From an uncultured Lachnospiraceae bacterium (GTDB lineage Bacteria > Bacillota > Clostridia > Lachnospirales > Lachnospiraceae): DNA of 64,000 nucleotides. The notes below the pieces were generated by a model, which was given only the letters and a program-made list of their open reading frames with translations, did no database searches and was not told where the DNA came from. The translations under genes and the position numbers were made by a program. This document shows positions 1-8,240 of the stretch, piece after piece. How positions within the stretch are numbered: position 1 is the first letter of the stretch; the number at the start of each line of letters is the position of its first letter. Location: the NCBI GenBank assembly GCA_910579285.1, contig CAJTTT010000013.1:32813-96812 (forward strand). The letters run 5' to 3'.

Positions 1-1182
1 GTATGCAAAGGTCCGCAGGCGCTGCAATTCCCTGTTCTTGCAAAGAACCGTGATATCCGGCAGGGGCATCCCGTTGAAGGTGTTGTTTTTACACATGGTA
101 TAGATTGCCATGTCGCCGAACAGGAGAAGGTCTTGCTCCTGTAACGGCGCGGCGAAACTGTAATCTCCGATCACATCCCCGGCCAGACAGGTTGGCCCTC
201 CCAGACGAACCGTACAGGGCAGCTCCCCCGGCTTCCCGGCTCCGTACAGCGGCGGCCGGTAGGGCATTTCCAGTACATCCGGCATATGACAGGCGGCGCT
301 TGTGTCCAAAACAGCAGTGGTTATCCCGCCGTTTTGCACGATGTCCAGCACGCGGGCGGCCAGATAGCCCGCATTCAGCGCGCAGGCTTCCCCCGGTTCC
401 AAATAGACTTGCAGATCCCATTTTTCCTGTGCAGAACGGATGCACCTTTCCAGCCGGGAGATATCGTACCCGGGCCTTGTGATGTGATGTCCGCCGCCGA
501 AATTGAGCCACTTCATTCGGGGGAGTACATCGCCGAAGCGTTCTTCCACTGCGTTTAGCGTGTGTTCCAGCGCATCGGCGTCCTGCTCGCAAAGGGTATG
601 GAAATGCAGGCCGTCCAGCAGTTCCATCAGTTTCGGGGACATGCCGGCATTCCACTGTGCGCGGGTGGCGCCCAGGCGGCTGCCGGGGGCGCAGGGGTCA
701 TAGATGGCATGATCCTCCTGGGTGGAGCATTCTGGATTGATACGCAGTCCGATGCTTTTTCCGGCTTTTTTGGCTAAGGGACCGAACCGCTCCAGCTGGC
801 GTGGAGAGTTAAAGACGATGTGCCCTGCGTAACGCAGCAGCTCGTCAAACTCCGATTCCTGATAAGCGGCACAGAAGACATGCACTTCCTTTCCAGGCAT
901 CTGTTCTGCGCCAAGCCGGGCCTCATACAGTCCGCTGGCTTCTGTCCCGTCCAGATAGGGGGATAAGGCCGGGTAAAGGTCATAATTGGAAAATGCTTTT
1001 TGGGCAAGCAGAATCCGGCAGCCTGTCCGACTGGACACACTGGCCAAAATTTCACCGTTTCGGTGCAGCATGGCCTCGTCCAGGATATAACACGGCGTAG
1101 GCAGTTTTTCAAACAGTTGTCGTGGTGAAAGGCCGTCCAGCCCTGCAAAGCATGGACGGCTTTCTTTTGTGCGGGTATCCAT
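1..1182 (-). CDS. nspC: Carboxynorspermidine/carboxyspermidine decarboxylase NspC (C-terminal end cut by window)
   Basis: PLP-dependent alanine-racemase-fold (fold III) decarboxylase that removes the carboxyl group from carboxynorspermidine or carboxyspermidine, the last step of the aspartate-semialdehyde route to spermidine. The reading frame is open for 394 codons to base 1, so the stop and probably only a few residues lie outside. Family features seen: LPTPCYILDE near the N-terminus, the LLAQKAFS lysine segment, LNFGGGHHIT, EPGEACALNAGY and the AACHMPDVLEMPYRPPL region typical of NspC. The ATG overlaps the stop of the preceding dehydrogenase gene (TGATG), so the two are probably translationally coupled. 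Whether the natural substrate carries the nor-, spermidine or agmatine backbone cannot be told from sequence. Confidence 0.93.
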   Translation of the reverse strand, partial: MDTRTKESRPCFAGLDGLSPRQLFEKLPTPCYILDEAMLHRNGEILASVSSRTGCRILLAQKAFSNYDLYPALSPYLDGTEASGLYEARLGAEQMPGKEVHVFCAAYQESEFDELLRYAGHIVFNSPRQLERFGPLAKKAGKSIGLRINPECSTQEDHAIYDPCAPGSRLGATRAQWNAGMSPKLMELLDGLHFHTLCEQDADALEHTLNAVEERFGDVLPRMKWLNFGGGHHITRPGYDISRLERCIRSAQEKWDLQVYLEPGEACALNAGYLAARVLDIVQNGGITTAVLDTSAACHMPDVLEMPYRPPLYGAGKPGELPCTVRLGGPTCLAGDVIGDYSFAAPLQEQDLLLFGDMAIYTMCKNNTFNGMPLPDITVLCKNRELQRLRTFAY

Positions 1183-2441
1183 CAGTCCACCAGTACCGGG
1201 GTCCGGCTTTCGCTCCGGGGCAGACCGTACTTGTCCAGCGCCGCCAGGAAGGGATCGGGGTCAAACTCCTCTACCGTGTAGACGCCGGGTTTGTCCCATT
1301 TGCCTGTCAGCAGCATCAATGCGCCGCACATGGCGGGTACGCCTGTGGTGTAACTGATGGCCTGGCTGCCAACTTCCCGGTAGCATTCCTGATGGTCACA
1401 GATATTGTAAATATAATAAGTTTTGTCTTGGCCGGCCTTTTTCCCGGTGAAGATACAGCCGATGTTGGTCTTGCCTTTTGTGCGGGGACCGAGGCTGGCC
1501 GGATCGGGCAGCAGGGCTTTGAGGAACTTTATGGGTACGATCTGCTGTCCTTCAAAGTCTACGGGACTGGTGGAAAGCATTCCCACATTTTCCAGACAGC
1601 GCATGTGATCCAGATAGCTCTGCCCGAAAGTCATAAAGAAGCGGATCCGCTTTACCTCCGGGATATGCAGCGCAAGACTCTCGATTTCCTCATGGTGGAG
1701 CAGATACATGTCTTTGTGTCCCACCTGGTCGAAGTCATATTCCCGTTTGATGCTCATAGGGGGGATTTCCACCCAGTGTCCGTCCTCCCAGTAGCTGCCG
1801 GGGGCGGAAACTTCACGCAGATTGACTTCCGGGTTAAAGTTGGTGGCGAAAGCGTAACCGTGATCGCCGCCGTTGCAGTCCAGAATGTCGATGGTGTCAA
1901 TGGTATCAAACTCATGCTTTTTTGCGTGGGCGCAGTACGCCTGGGTTACCCCGGGATCAAAACCGCAGCCCAGAAGTGCGGTAAGCCCTGCTTCTTCGAA
2001 CTTCTTTCGATAAGCCCACTGCCAGCTGTAGTCAAAATATGCCGAAAAACCCGCTTCCTTACAGCGTTTTTCGTAGACAGCCCGCCACGCCGGATCATCG
2101 GTGTCCTCCGGCTCATAGTTGGCTGTGTCCATGTAATTCACGCCGCAGGCCAGACAGGCGTCCATGATGGTCAGATCCTGGTAGGGGAGCGCAATATTCA
2201 TCACCAGGTCCGGCTTGTAAGTATGGATGAGGCTGATGAGCTGCTGCACATCGTCTGCGTCTACCTGGGCGGTGGTGATTTTTGTTGTAGTCTTGGGGGC
2301 AAGCTCTGCGGCCAGCTTATCACATTTGGATTTTGTCCGGCTTGCGATACACAGCTCAGTGAATACTTCGCTGACCTGACAGCATTTGTGGATGGCAACG
2401 GATGCAACGCCGCCGCATCCGATAACAAGAACTCTACTCAT
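1182..2441 (-). CDS. Carboxynorspermidine/carboxyspermidine dehydrogenase (saccharopine dehydrogenase family)
   Basis: 419-residue NAD(P)H-dependent enzyme expected to condense aspartate semialdehyde with a diamine (diaminopropane, putrescine or agmatine) and reduce the Schiff base. The N-terminus is a Rossmann nucleotide-binding motif (VLVIGCGGVASVAIHKC) and the rest matches the saccharopine-dehydrogenase-like fold (GCGFDPGVTQAYCAHA, FNPEVNLREVSAPGSYWEDG). A good AAAGGAG site precedes the ATG. It lies 16 bases after speB and overlaps nspC by one base. Neighbouring nspC makes true lysine-pathway saccharopine dehydrogenase unlikely. Confidence 0.9.
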   Translation of the reverse strand: MSRVLVIGCGGVASVAIHKCCQVSEVFTELCIASRTKSKCDKLAAELAPKTTTKITTAQVDADDVQQLISLIHTYKPDLVMNIALPYQDLTIMDACLACGVNYMDTANYEPEDTDDPAWRAVYEKRCKEAGFSAYFDYSWQWAYRKKFEEAGLTALLGCGFDPGVTQAYCAHAKKHEFDTIDTIDILDCNGGDHGYAFATNFNPEVNLREVSAPGSYWEDGHWVEIPPMSIKREYDFDQVGHKDMYLLHHEEIESLALHIPEVKRIRFFMTFGQSYLDHMRCLENVGMLSTSPVDFEGQQIVPIKFLKALLPDPASLGPRTKGKTNIGCIFTGKKAGQDKTYYIYNICDHQECYREVGSQAISYTTGVPAMCGALMLLTGKWDKPGVYTVEEFDPDPFLAALDKYGLPRSESRTPVLVD

Positions 2442-2457
2442 AGTGGTTATCTCCTTT

Positions 2458-3324
2458 TTAACGATTATTTTTATGCAGGGCTAAAATCAATTCCCGCAGC
2501 ACTTTGCAGGCGGTGGCGGTGGAAACGCCGCTTGGATCCAGCATGGGCGCCAGTTCGTTTACATCGCCTCCCACCACACGGGCCGTGCAGACTGTCTGAA
2601 TGGCTTCCAGAAGCATCAGGAAGCTGACGCCGCCCGCTTCCGGCGTACCCGTTCCGGGAAACGCGGAAGGGTCCAGGCAGTCCAGGTCGATGGTGAAGTA
2701 GACGGGAAGCTGCTGCTCCCGCAGGTTTGCAACGGTTTTTTCCAGGCCGTCAAACAGGAAGGGGTGCATATCCGTATGCGCTTCGGCAAAGCGGAACTCT
2801 TCCCGGTCGCCGCTTCGGATACTGAACTGATGGATGCGGCCGTCGCCTATCAGTTCGTGGCACCGCCGCAGGACGCAGGCGTGGGAGAGTTTGGCCCCCA
2901 GATAATCGTCCCGCAGATCGGCGTGGGCGTCAAAGTGGATGATGTGAAGATCCGGGTACTGTTTCACCACGGCACGCACTGCGCCCAGCGTGACCAGATG
3001 CTCGCCGCCAAGCAGCATGGGGAATTTCCCATCCCGCAGGATTTCGCAGGCGCGGGCCTCGATGTCTGCCAGTGCTGCCTGCGCGCTGCCAAAGCAAAGC
3101 TCCAGATCGCCGCTGTCAAATACGGCGCAGTCTGTCAGGTCTGCGTCCTGATAGGGGCTGTAAGTCTCCAGGCCGAAACTCTCGTGGCGCATGGCGGCGG
3201 GACCGAACCGGGCGCCGGGCCGGAAACTGGTTGTGGAGTCGAAGGGCGCGCCATACAGAACCATCTGGGCACGCTCGTAACTGCAGTCACAGCCGATAAA
3301 AGTTTCAATATTGGGTTTCAGCAT
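2458..3324 (-). CDS. speB: Agmatinase-family ureohydrolase
   Basis: 288-residue Mn-dependent ureohydrolase predicted to split agmatine to putrescine and urea, or the equivalent aminopropylagmatine to spermidine. Metal-binding motifs are intact: GGEHLVTLG, the DAHADLRDDY segment, TIDLDCLDPSAFPGTGTPE and GGDVNELAPMLD. Length is normal for bacterial SpeB. GAGGG lies just before the ATG. It starts 3 bases after speE ends, so it is co-transcribed. The adjacent carboxy-pathway genes leave open which guanidino substrate is used. Confidence 0.93.
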   Translation of the reverse strand: MLKPNIETFIGCDCSYERAQMVLYGAPFDSTTSFRPGARFGPAAMRHESFGLETYSPYQDADLTDCAVFDSGDLELCFGSAQAALADIEARACEILRDGKFPMLLGGEHLVTLGAVRAVVKQYPDLHIIHFDAHADLRDDYLGAKLSHACVLRRCHELIGDGRIHQFSIRSGDREEFRFAEAHTDMHPFLFDGLEKTVANLREQQLPVYFTIDLDCLDPSAFPGTGTPEAGGVSFLMLLEAIQTVCTARVVGGDVNELAPMLDPSGVSTATACKVLRELILALHKNNR

Positions 3325-3327
3325 AAG

Positions 3328-4182
3328 TTATCCCTCCACTTCCCGCAGCATCTCTTCCAGAAACGCAGGCAGGCAGAATGCGCCCACATGGAGTCTGGGG
3401 GTATAGTAGCGCGTGTGCAGATTCAGCTTCTGCCATGCCGCCGTGTCCAGATCATCGGTGGGATGATACTTCTTGCTGGCAAAGCCGAACAGCCAGTATC
3501 CCGCCGCATAGGTGGGAATGTGGGCCTGGTAGACACGGCTGATGGGGAAGGTGCTGACAATGCGCTTGTGGCTGCGCTGCATGGCTCCGGCATCCTCAGC
3601 GTAGAAGGGACTTCCCTGCTGGTTTACCATGATGCCGTCCTCCCGCAGCGCATTGTAGCAGCTGCCGTAAAACTCTCTGGTGAACAGTCCCTCAGAAGGC
3701 CCGAAGGGGTCGGTGGAGTCCACAATGATGAGATCGTATGCCGCCTCCTGTCTGCGGATGAACTTCAGCGCGTTCCCGAAGTGGATGTGGACCCGCCTGT
3801 CATCCATCCGGCAGGCGTTGCTGGGCAGATAAGTCCGGCAGGCTTCCACCACAAGAGGATCCATCTCCACCAGATCAATGTGTTCGACACGGTCGTACCG
3901 GGTCAGCTCCCGCACCACGCCGCCGTCTCCTGCGCCGATGACCAGAATGTCCCGGATGCCAGCATGCACCGCCATAGGCACATGGGTAATCATCTCATCG
4001 TAAATAAATTCATCCCGCTCCGTCAGCATTACATTTCCGTCCAGAGTCAGCACCCGTCCAAATTCCGGCGTCTCGAAGATATCGATACGCTGATAGTCGC
4101 TCTGCTTGGAATACAGGTGCCGGTTAACCCGGATGCTGTGCTTCACGTCCGGGGTATGAAATTCACTAAACCACATTTCCAT
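3328..4182 (-). CDS. speE: Spermidine synthase-family aminopropyltransferase
   Basis: 284-residue polyamine aminopropyltransferase that would move the aminopropyl group of decarboxylated SAM to putrescine or a similar amine. N-terminal beta-strand domain, then a Rossmann methyltransferase-like core with the nucleotide loop VIGAGDGGVVREL, acidic LVEMDPLVVEACR and the amine-site segment IIVDSTDPFGPSEGLF. AAGGAGGAAAAA precedes the first of two nearby ATGs; the second (MWFSEFH) is an alternative start. No speD (SAM decarboxylase) is present in the visible operon, so its co-substrate must come from elsewhere or its role differs from textbook SpeE. Confidence 0.92.
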   Translation of the reverse strand: MEMWFSEFHTPDVKHSIRVNRHLYSKQSDYQRIDIFETPEFGRVLTLDGNVMLTERDEFIYDEMITHVPMAVHAGIRDILVIGAGDGGVVRELTRYDRVEHIDLVEMDPLVVEACRTYLPSNACRMDDRRVHIHFGNALKFIRRQEAAYDLIIVDSTDPFGPSEGLFTREFYGSCYNALREDGIMVNQQGSPFYAEDAGAMQRSHKRIVSTFPISRVYQAHIPTYAAGYWLFGFASKKYHPTDDLDTAAWQKLNLHTRYYTPRLHVGAFCLPAFLEEMLREVEG

Positions 4183-4194
4183 TTTTTCCTCCTT

Positions 4195-5664
4195 TTATGC
4201 CAGCACGTTCAACCGCTCCAGATCCGGATCCTCCGGCCCGGTCATGCTGCAGCCCTTTTCCTTGGCGTATCTGATATGTTCCAGAATCTCCGCTGTGACC
4301 CGCTCTCCCGGGGCCAACAGAGGAATGCCGGGTGGATAGCACATGACGAACTCGCTGCATACCCGCCCTTTGGTTTCCGCCAGGGGCAGGCTGAGTTTTT
4401 CCGCATAAAATGCCTCCTGGGGGCTCGCCACCACTTCCGGCTCCACATATTCCTGGTTCAGAAGGCCGGTCGGATCCTTCTGGTAACGCCGCCGGATTTC
4501 CGCAAGAGCGCTGACCAGCCGTTCCACTTCCTGGGGCCGGTCACCCATAGACAGGTAGGCCAGAATGTTACCGATGTCGCCAAATTCAATTTGAATGTCG
4601 TATTCATCCCGCAGGATGTCGTACACCTCAATGCCTGCCAGACCGATGTCCAGAGTATGGACGCTGAGCTTGGTAGTGTCGAAGTCGAACACCGAGTCAC
4701 CGTTCATCAATTCCCGGCCAAAGGCATAGTATCCGCCAACGGCGTTGATCTCCTGTCTGGCGTACTCCGCCAGATCGGCCACCTGATGGAACACGGTACG
4801 GCCCCGCAGAGCCAGATTGCGGCGGCTGATATCCAGACTGGACATCAGCAGATAGCTGCCGGAGGTAGTCTGGGTCAGGTTGATGATCTGCCGCACATAC
4901 CCCGCGTGAATATCGGGCCCGACCAGCAGAAGGCTGGACTGGGTCAGACTGCCGCCGCTCTTGTGCATGGATACGGAAGCCATGTCTGCCCCTGCCGCCA
5001 TTGCCGATACAGGCAGGCCGCCGCCAAAATAGAAGTGAGTGCCGTGTGCCTCGTCCGCCAGACATTTCATTCCGGCAGCGTGGGCCATTTTGACAATGGC
5101 ACGCAGGTCACTGCAGACACCGTAATAAGTAGGATTGTTTACAAGCACCGCCACCGCATGGGGATGCTCGGCGATGGCTTTTGCCACCTGTTCCCGGCGC
5201 ATTCCCAGGGAAATGCCAAGCCGCTGATCCACGTCTGGATTGACGTACACCGGCACCGCTCCGCACAGAACCAGAGCGTTGATTACGCTTTTATGTACAT
5301 TGCGGGGCAGGATGATTTCGTCTCCACGCTTGCACGCGGCCAGGATCATACTCTGCACGGAGCTTGTCGTACCGCCCACCATCAGAAACGCATGGGCTGC
5401 GCCAAAGGCATCCGCCGCCAGTTTTTCAGCCTCCAGGATGACTGACACCGGGTGGCAGAGGTTATCGAGCGGCTTCATGCTGTTCACGTCCACGCCGATG
5501 CACCGCTGCCCCAGAAATGCGGTCAGTTCTGGATTGCCCCGGCCCCGCTTGTGGCCCGGCACGTCGAAGGGAACAACCCGCATTTGCCGGAAGGATTCCA
5601 GCGCCTCATAAATGGGTGCGCGGTTTTGATTTGTCTGATTGGGATGGAGTTGAGAATTTTTCAA
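4195..5664 (-). CDS. speA: Arginine/lysine/ornithine decarboxylase, AAT-fold type (probable arginine decarboxylase)
   Basis: PLP enzyme of the Orn/Lys/Arg decarboxylase major family. With speB next door, arginine to agmatine is the likeliest reaction. Motifs: VPGHKRG near the N-terminus, GGTTSSVQSMIL (PLP phosphate region), LPRNVHKS, DEAHGTHFYF and the Schiff-base lysine in SMHKSGGSLTQSS. A C-terminal substrate-binding domain follows. The start chosen is a TTG with AGAAGG about 12 bases upstream. The same frame is open to a GTG at 5727, but that one has no ribosome-binding site. It is the first gene of the minus-strand polyamine operon, behind a leader of roughly 420 bases. Confidence 0.9.
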   Translation of the reverse strand: MKNSQLHPNQTNQNRAPIYEALESFRQMRVVPFDVPGHKRGRGNPELTAFLGQRCIGVDVNSMKPLDNLCHPVSVILEAEKLAADAFGAAHAFLMVGGTTSSVQSMILAACKRGDEIILPRNVHKSVINALVLCGAVPVYVNPDVDQRLGISLGMRREQVAKAIAEHPHAVAVLVNNPTYYGVCSDLRAIVKMAHAAGMKCLADEAHGTHFYFGGGLPVSAMAAGADMASVSMHKSGGSLTQSSLLLVGPDIHAGYVRQIINLTQTTSGSYLLMSSLDISRRNLALRGRTVFHQVADLAEYARQEINAVGGYYAFGRELMNGDSVFDFDTTKLSVHTLDIGLAGIEVYDILRDEYDIQIEFGDIGNILAYLSMGDRPQEVERLVSALAEIRRRYQKDPTGLLNQEYVEPEVVASPQEAFYAEKLSLPLAETKGRVCSEFVMCYPPGIPLLAPGERVTAEILEHIRYAKEKGCSMTGPEDPDLERLNVLA

Positions 5665-5899
5665 TTTTTTCTTACGCCTTCTTTCTGATTGCTGGCAAAA
5701 CAAAACCGCAGGCTGCGCTGTATGCACAACTTGCGGTTATCAGTCAGATAAACGTCATAATTCCACTTTTCTGCAAAAGATCCAATGCCAAAAGGTAAGG
5801 CGGAAAACGCAAAAACGGAACGATAAAATCTGTTCAGATATACGGATGATCAGAGTCTATATAGCAATACTACTTTTACCACTCTTATTGACCGTTTCA

Positions 5900-6090
5900 C
5901 AAGTCTGTGCACAGGGCACATTTCGGTTATGAAGTAACCAACTTATAAAATTTGAGCTTTTAACTCAATCAATAGGGCAGCGCAAAGCCGCCAATCGGCA
6001 GTGGACCCGGCTGTCCGTATGGCCTTAACTCCGAAAGGAGTGGTCCGAGTAATTGCTTTGAAAAGACTCTGGAAAGGACCTTTTCAATTG
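5900..6090 (-). promoter_or_regulatory. Hairpin-rich leader of the polyamine operon (unassigned structured RNA)
   Basis: Six consecutive inverted repeats lie between the operon promoter and the decarboxylase start: 5906-5910 with 5916-5920; 5925-5929 with 5935-5939; 5952-5956 with 5964-5968; 5975-5981 with 6010-6016, enclosing 5987-5990 with 5996-5999; 6028-6032 with 6037-6041; and 6058-6065 with 6080-6087. The promoter at 6096-6124 would start transcription at about 6089, so on the minus strand these are the first 190 bases of the mRNA. On the plus strand the loop at 6033-6036 would be a GAAA tetraloop, so the strand is not certain. I do not recognise a known riboswitch class. Confidence 0.4.
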
Positions 6091-6095
6091 CTGAC

Positions 6096-6124
6096 ATGCT
6101 ATCACAGGATTGTTGTTTTGTCAA
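6096..6124 (-). promoter_or_regulatory. SigA-type promoter of the polyamine operon
   Basis: On the minus strand TTGACA (6124-6119), a 17-base spacer, then TAGCAT (6101-6096). Spacing is ideal, with one or two mismatches in the -10. It is the only strong promoter between the two divergent units and drives leftward transcription. Confidence 0.7.
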
Positions 6125-6140
6125 GAATTTATTAACAAAA

Positions 6141-6167
6141 ACGAATTTCTTTTCTGCGCATATTATT
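6141..6167 (+). promoter_or_regulatory. Candidate SigK-type promoter for collagen-like gene 1
   Basis: AC at 6141-6142, 16 bases, then CATATTATT at 6159-6167. The SigK consensus is AC, 16-17 bases, CATAnnnTA, so one position differs. Position and spacing match the second collagen-like gene at 8155-8181. Confidence 0.4.
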
Positions 6168-6223
6168 TATATAGGATATAAGGAAGCAGCAATCCTTAGC
6201 AGATAGGAATGAGGTGGTTTTGA

Positions 6224-7012
6224 TTGAATCAATTTAACATGAACTGGATGTTCCCTCCGCCGAACCTGTTTGGCATGAGGGCCCCGAACAGAAACGGCGG
6301 TCAGTTTACAGGCCAGCCTTTCTCTGAGGGCATGTGCGGGGCAGACAAGGATATGTCCGGGAATGCGCCGCATATAGATACGGATGAATCAGAGGATATG
6401 TCAGAGATGCCCGGGTCGCCCTGTATTTGCGGGGAGCCAGGGCCGATGGGGCCGAGGGGAGAACCGGGACCGCCCGGCTGTCCTGGAGAACGGGGAGAAA
6501 CCGGCCCGCAGGGAGTTACCGGGCCACAGGGTCCCCAGGGAGCCACCGGGCCGATGGGACCGAGAGGAGACCCCGGCGAACGTGGACCTGCCGGGCCGTC
6601 CGGCTATCCACAAAATTATATCTTTGCATCTTACACAGGGCAGAATCTGGTCATGCAGGAGGCTGCCTGTCTGCCGCTCAAAACGGAGATTCCCGATATC
6701 ACGCAGAACATCTCTCTTTCTGACGACGTTTCTATCAGATTGACTCCTGGCTGTTATGCCATCAGCTGTTATATATCCACGATGATGAAAAAACATGGTT
6801 TCATAGAACTGACACCAGTGCTCAATGACTGCTGGCAGAATCTGTATACTGTATACGCAGAAGCGGCAAAGGGGAGAGAAATGCTGACAGTATCAAGATA
6901 CTTTATCATGGAAGCGCCGACAGATTCCACCTTGTTTTTTGCGTGGCGGTCTTCGGCTGAAACTTCCCTGATCAGCATGAATGTGATCCTTGAAAAATTT
7001 TGCAGACAGTAG
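6224..7012 (+). CDS. Collagen-like repeat protein, probable spore-surface protein
   Basis: 262 residues. Residues 1-69 form a Pro/Gly/Asn-rich then acidic N-terminal part with CIC just before the repeats. Residues 70-129 are 20 Gly-X-Y triplets (GEPGPMGPRGEP and so on). Residues 130-262 form a compact C-terminal domain of likely beta structure. Gly-X-Y proteins with such a globular tip are typical of exosporium filaments in Bacillus and Clostridia. The start is TTG, with GAGGTGG six bases upstream; the ATG five codons later has no site of its own. No signal peptide is visible, as expected for mother-cell assembled spore proteins. It is followed closely by the glycosyltransferase gene. Confidence 0.85.
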   Translation: MNQFNMNWMFPPPNLFGMRAPNRNGGQFTGQPFSEGMCGADKDMSGNAPHIDTDESEDMSEMPGSPCICGEPGPMGPRGEPGPPGCPGERGETGPQGVTGPQGPQGATGPMGPRGDPGERGPAGPSGYPQNYIFASYTGQNLVMQEAACLPLKTEIPDITQNISLSDDVSIRLTPGCYAISCYISTMMKKHGFIELTPVLNDCWQNLYTVYAEAAKGREMLTVSRYFIMEAPTDSTLFFAWRSSAETSLISMNVILEKFCRQ

Positions 7013-7032
7013 ATTGGATGGGAGAAAATAAA

Positions 7033-8118
7033 ATGCCTACAATAAGTCTTTGTATGATTGTAAAAAATGAGGAGGCGCACATTGCACGCTGCCTCGACAG
7101 TATAGCGGAACTTGTGGACGAAATCATTATTGTGGATACGGGTTCAACGGACCGAACGGCAGAGATCGTTTCCAATTACACATCTCAGATTTATCGGTTT
7201 CCCTGGAGGGATGATTTTTCTAAGGCAAGAAACTATTCTTTTTCCAAGGCATCCATGAATTACTGTATGTGGATGGATGCTGACGATGTTCTGGAAGAGA
7301 AGGAAAAGGAAAAATTTTTGGAATTAAAGCAGGTCCTGACGCCGGATACAGATATGGTAATGATGAAATACAACACCTCCTTTGACGAAGCCGGCAAGCC
7401 TTCCTTTTCCTATTTTAGGGAAAGGTGGATCAGAAACTGTGCCAGGTACCGCTGGATCGGCGCTGTCCATGAAGTCATTCCGCCAAGCGGCCGGGTGATC
7501 TATTCAGATATTGCGATCAGTCATAAAAAGGAGGGGGCCGGGGACCCGGATCGGAATTTGAGAATATACCGAAGGCTGCTCGCGGAAGGCAAGACGCTGG
7601 ATCCGCGGCAGCAATACTATTATGGCCGGGAATTGTATTATCACGGGCAGTACGAGGAGGCAGTTTCCGTGTTGGAAGCGTTTCTGCTATCAGAGGCGGG
7701 ATGGGTGGAAAATAAAATAGAGGCTTGCTCTGTCTGCGCAAACTGCTATTACAAAATGGGGCAGGAGCAGACAGCGCTGTACGCGCTTCTGCGAAGCCTG
7801 AGCTTTGATCTGCCGAGGGCGGAACTGTGCTGTGAAATCGGCAGGCATTTCCTGGAACGTGGAAACATTCATAATGCAGTTTATTGGTATGAAACCGCAC
7901 TGCGTATTCCGAAAAAGGAATATGCGGACGGGTTTGTGCTGCCGGACAGCTATGATTATGTTCCGTACATGCAGCTGTGTGTGTGCTATGACAAATTGGG
8001 GGAACAACAAAAAGCGCAGGAGTATAATGAAAAAGCCGGGGCATGTAAGCCGTATTCTTCGGCGTATCTCTACAACAGGCAGTATTTTGACAGTCTTCAG
8101 AGAAAGGAACAGAGCTGA
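7033..8118 (+). CDS. Family 2 glycosyltransferase with C-terminal TPR-like repeats
   Basis: 361 residues. The N-terminal GT-A domain starts ISLCMIVKNEEAHIARCLDSI, with IIIVDTGSTDRTAEI and the metal-binding WMDADDVL, as in SunS-like and other peptide or protein glycosyltransferases. The C-terminal half contains helical TPR-like repeats (LDPRQQYYYGRELYYHGQYEEA, ALRIPKKEY). The start chosen is the ATG preceded by GGGAG; the frame also opens at 7000, overlapping the collagen gene. Lying between two collagen-like genes, it probably sugars one or both of them. That is inference from context; the acceptor and sugar are unknown. Confidence 0.88.
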   Translation: MPTISLCMIVKNEEAHIARCLDSIAELVDEIIIVDTGSTDRTAEIVSNYTSQIYRFPWRDDFSKARNYSFSKASMNYCMWMDADDVLEEKEKEKFLELKQVLTPDTDMVMMKYNTSFDEAGKPSFSYFRERWIRNCARYRWIGAVHEVIPPSGRVIYSDIAISHKKEGAGDPDRNLRIYRRLLAEGKTLDPRQQYYYGRELYYHGQYEEAVSVLEAFLLSEAGWVENKIEACSVCANCYYKMGQEQTALYALLRSLSFDLPRAELCCEIGRHFLERGNIHNAVYWYETALRIPKKEYADGFVLPDSYDYVPYMQLCVCYDKLGEQQKAQEYNEKAGACKPYSSAYLYNRQYFDSLQRKEQS

Positions 8119-8154
8119 AGTCCGGGGAGAAAATTCCTTTTTCGACAAAAAGTG

Positions 8155-8181
8155 ACAACGGTGGCAGAGCTGCATAAATTA
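8155..8181 (+). promoter_or_regulatory. Candidate SigK-type promoter for collagen-like gene 2
   Basis: AC at 8155-8156, 16 bases, CATAAATTA at 8173-8181: an exact fit to AC-N16-CATAnnnTA. The start codon is 60 bases downstream. It supports late mother-cell expression of a spore coat or exosporium protein. Confidence 0.5.
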
Positions 8182-8240
8182 TTTGTAGAAGAAGATATTT
8201 TTTTAGCGATAAAAAAATAATCGGAAAGGATAGGTTTTGT

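Noticed and set aside
1122..2627. A 501-codon plus-strand open frame opposite the dehydrogenase gene
   Set aside because: Mirror of a well-supported gene on the other strand; no start signal or family match.
2764..5445. An 893-codon plus-strand open frame opposite the polyamine operon
   Set aside because: It is antisense to three genes with clear families (speB, speE, speA), has no ribosome-binding site, and its sequence has no recognisable content. GC-rich third positions on the minus strand keep the opposite frame open.
5900..6090. c-di-GMP-I riboswitch on the plus strand
   Set aside because: ACAGGGCA and CGCAAAGCC pieces occur, but two hairpins lie between them where one stem is expected, the tetraloop and receptor are not in place, and the plus-strand gene's candidate promoter is downstream of the region.
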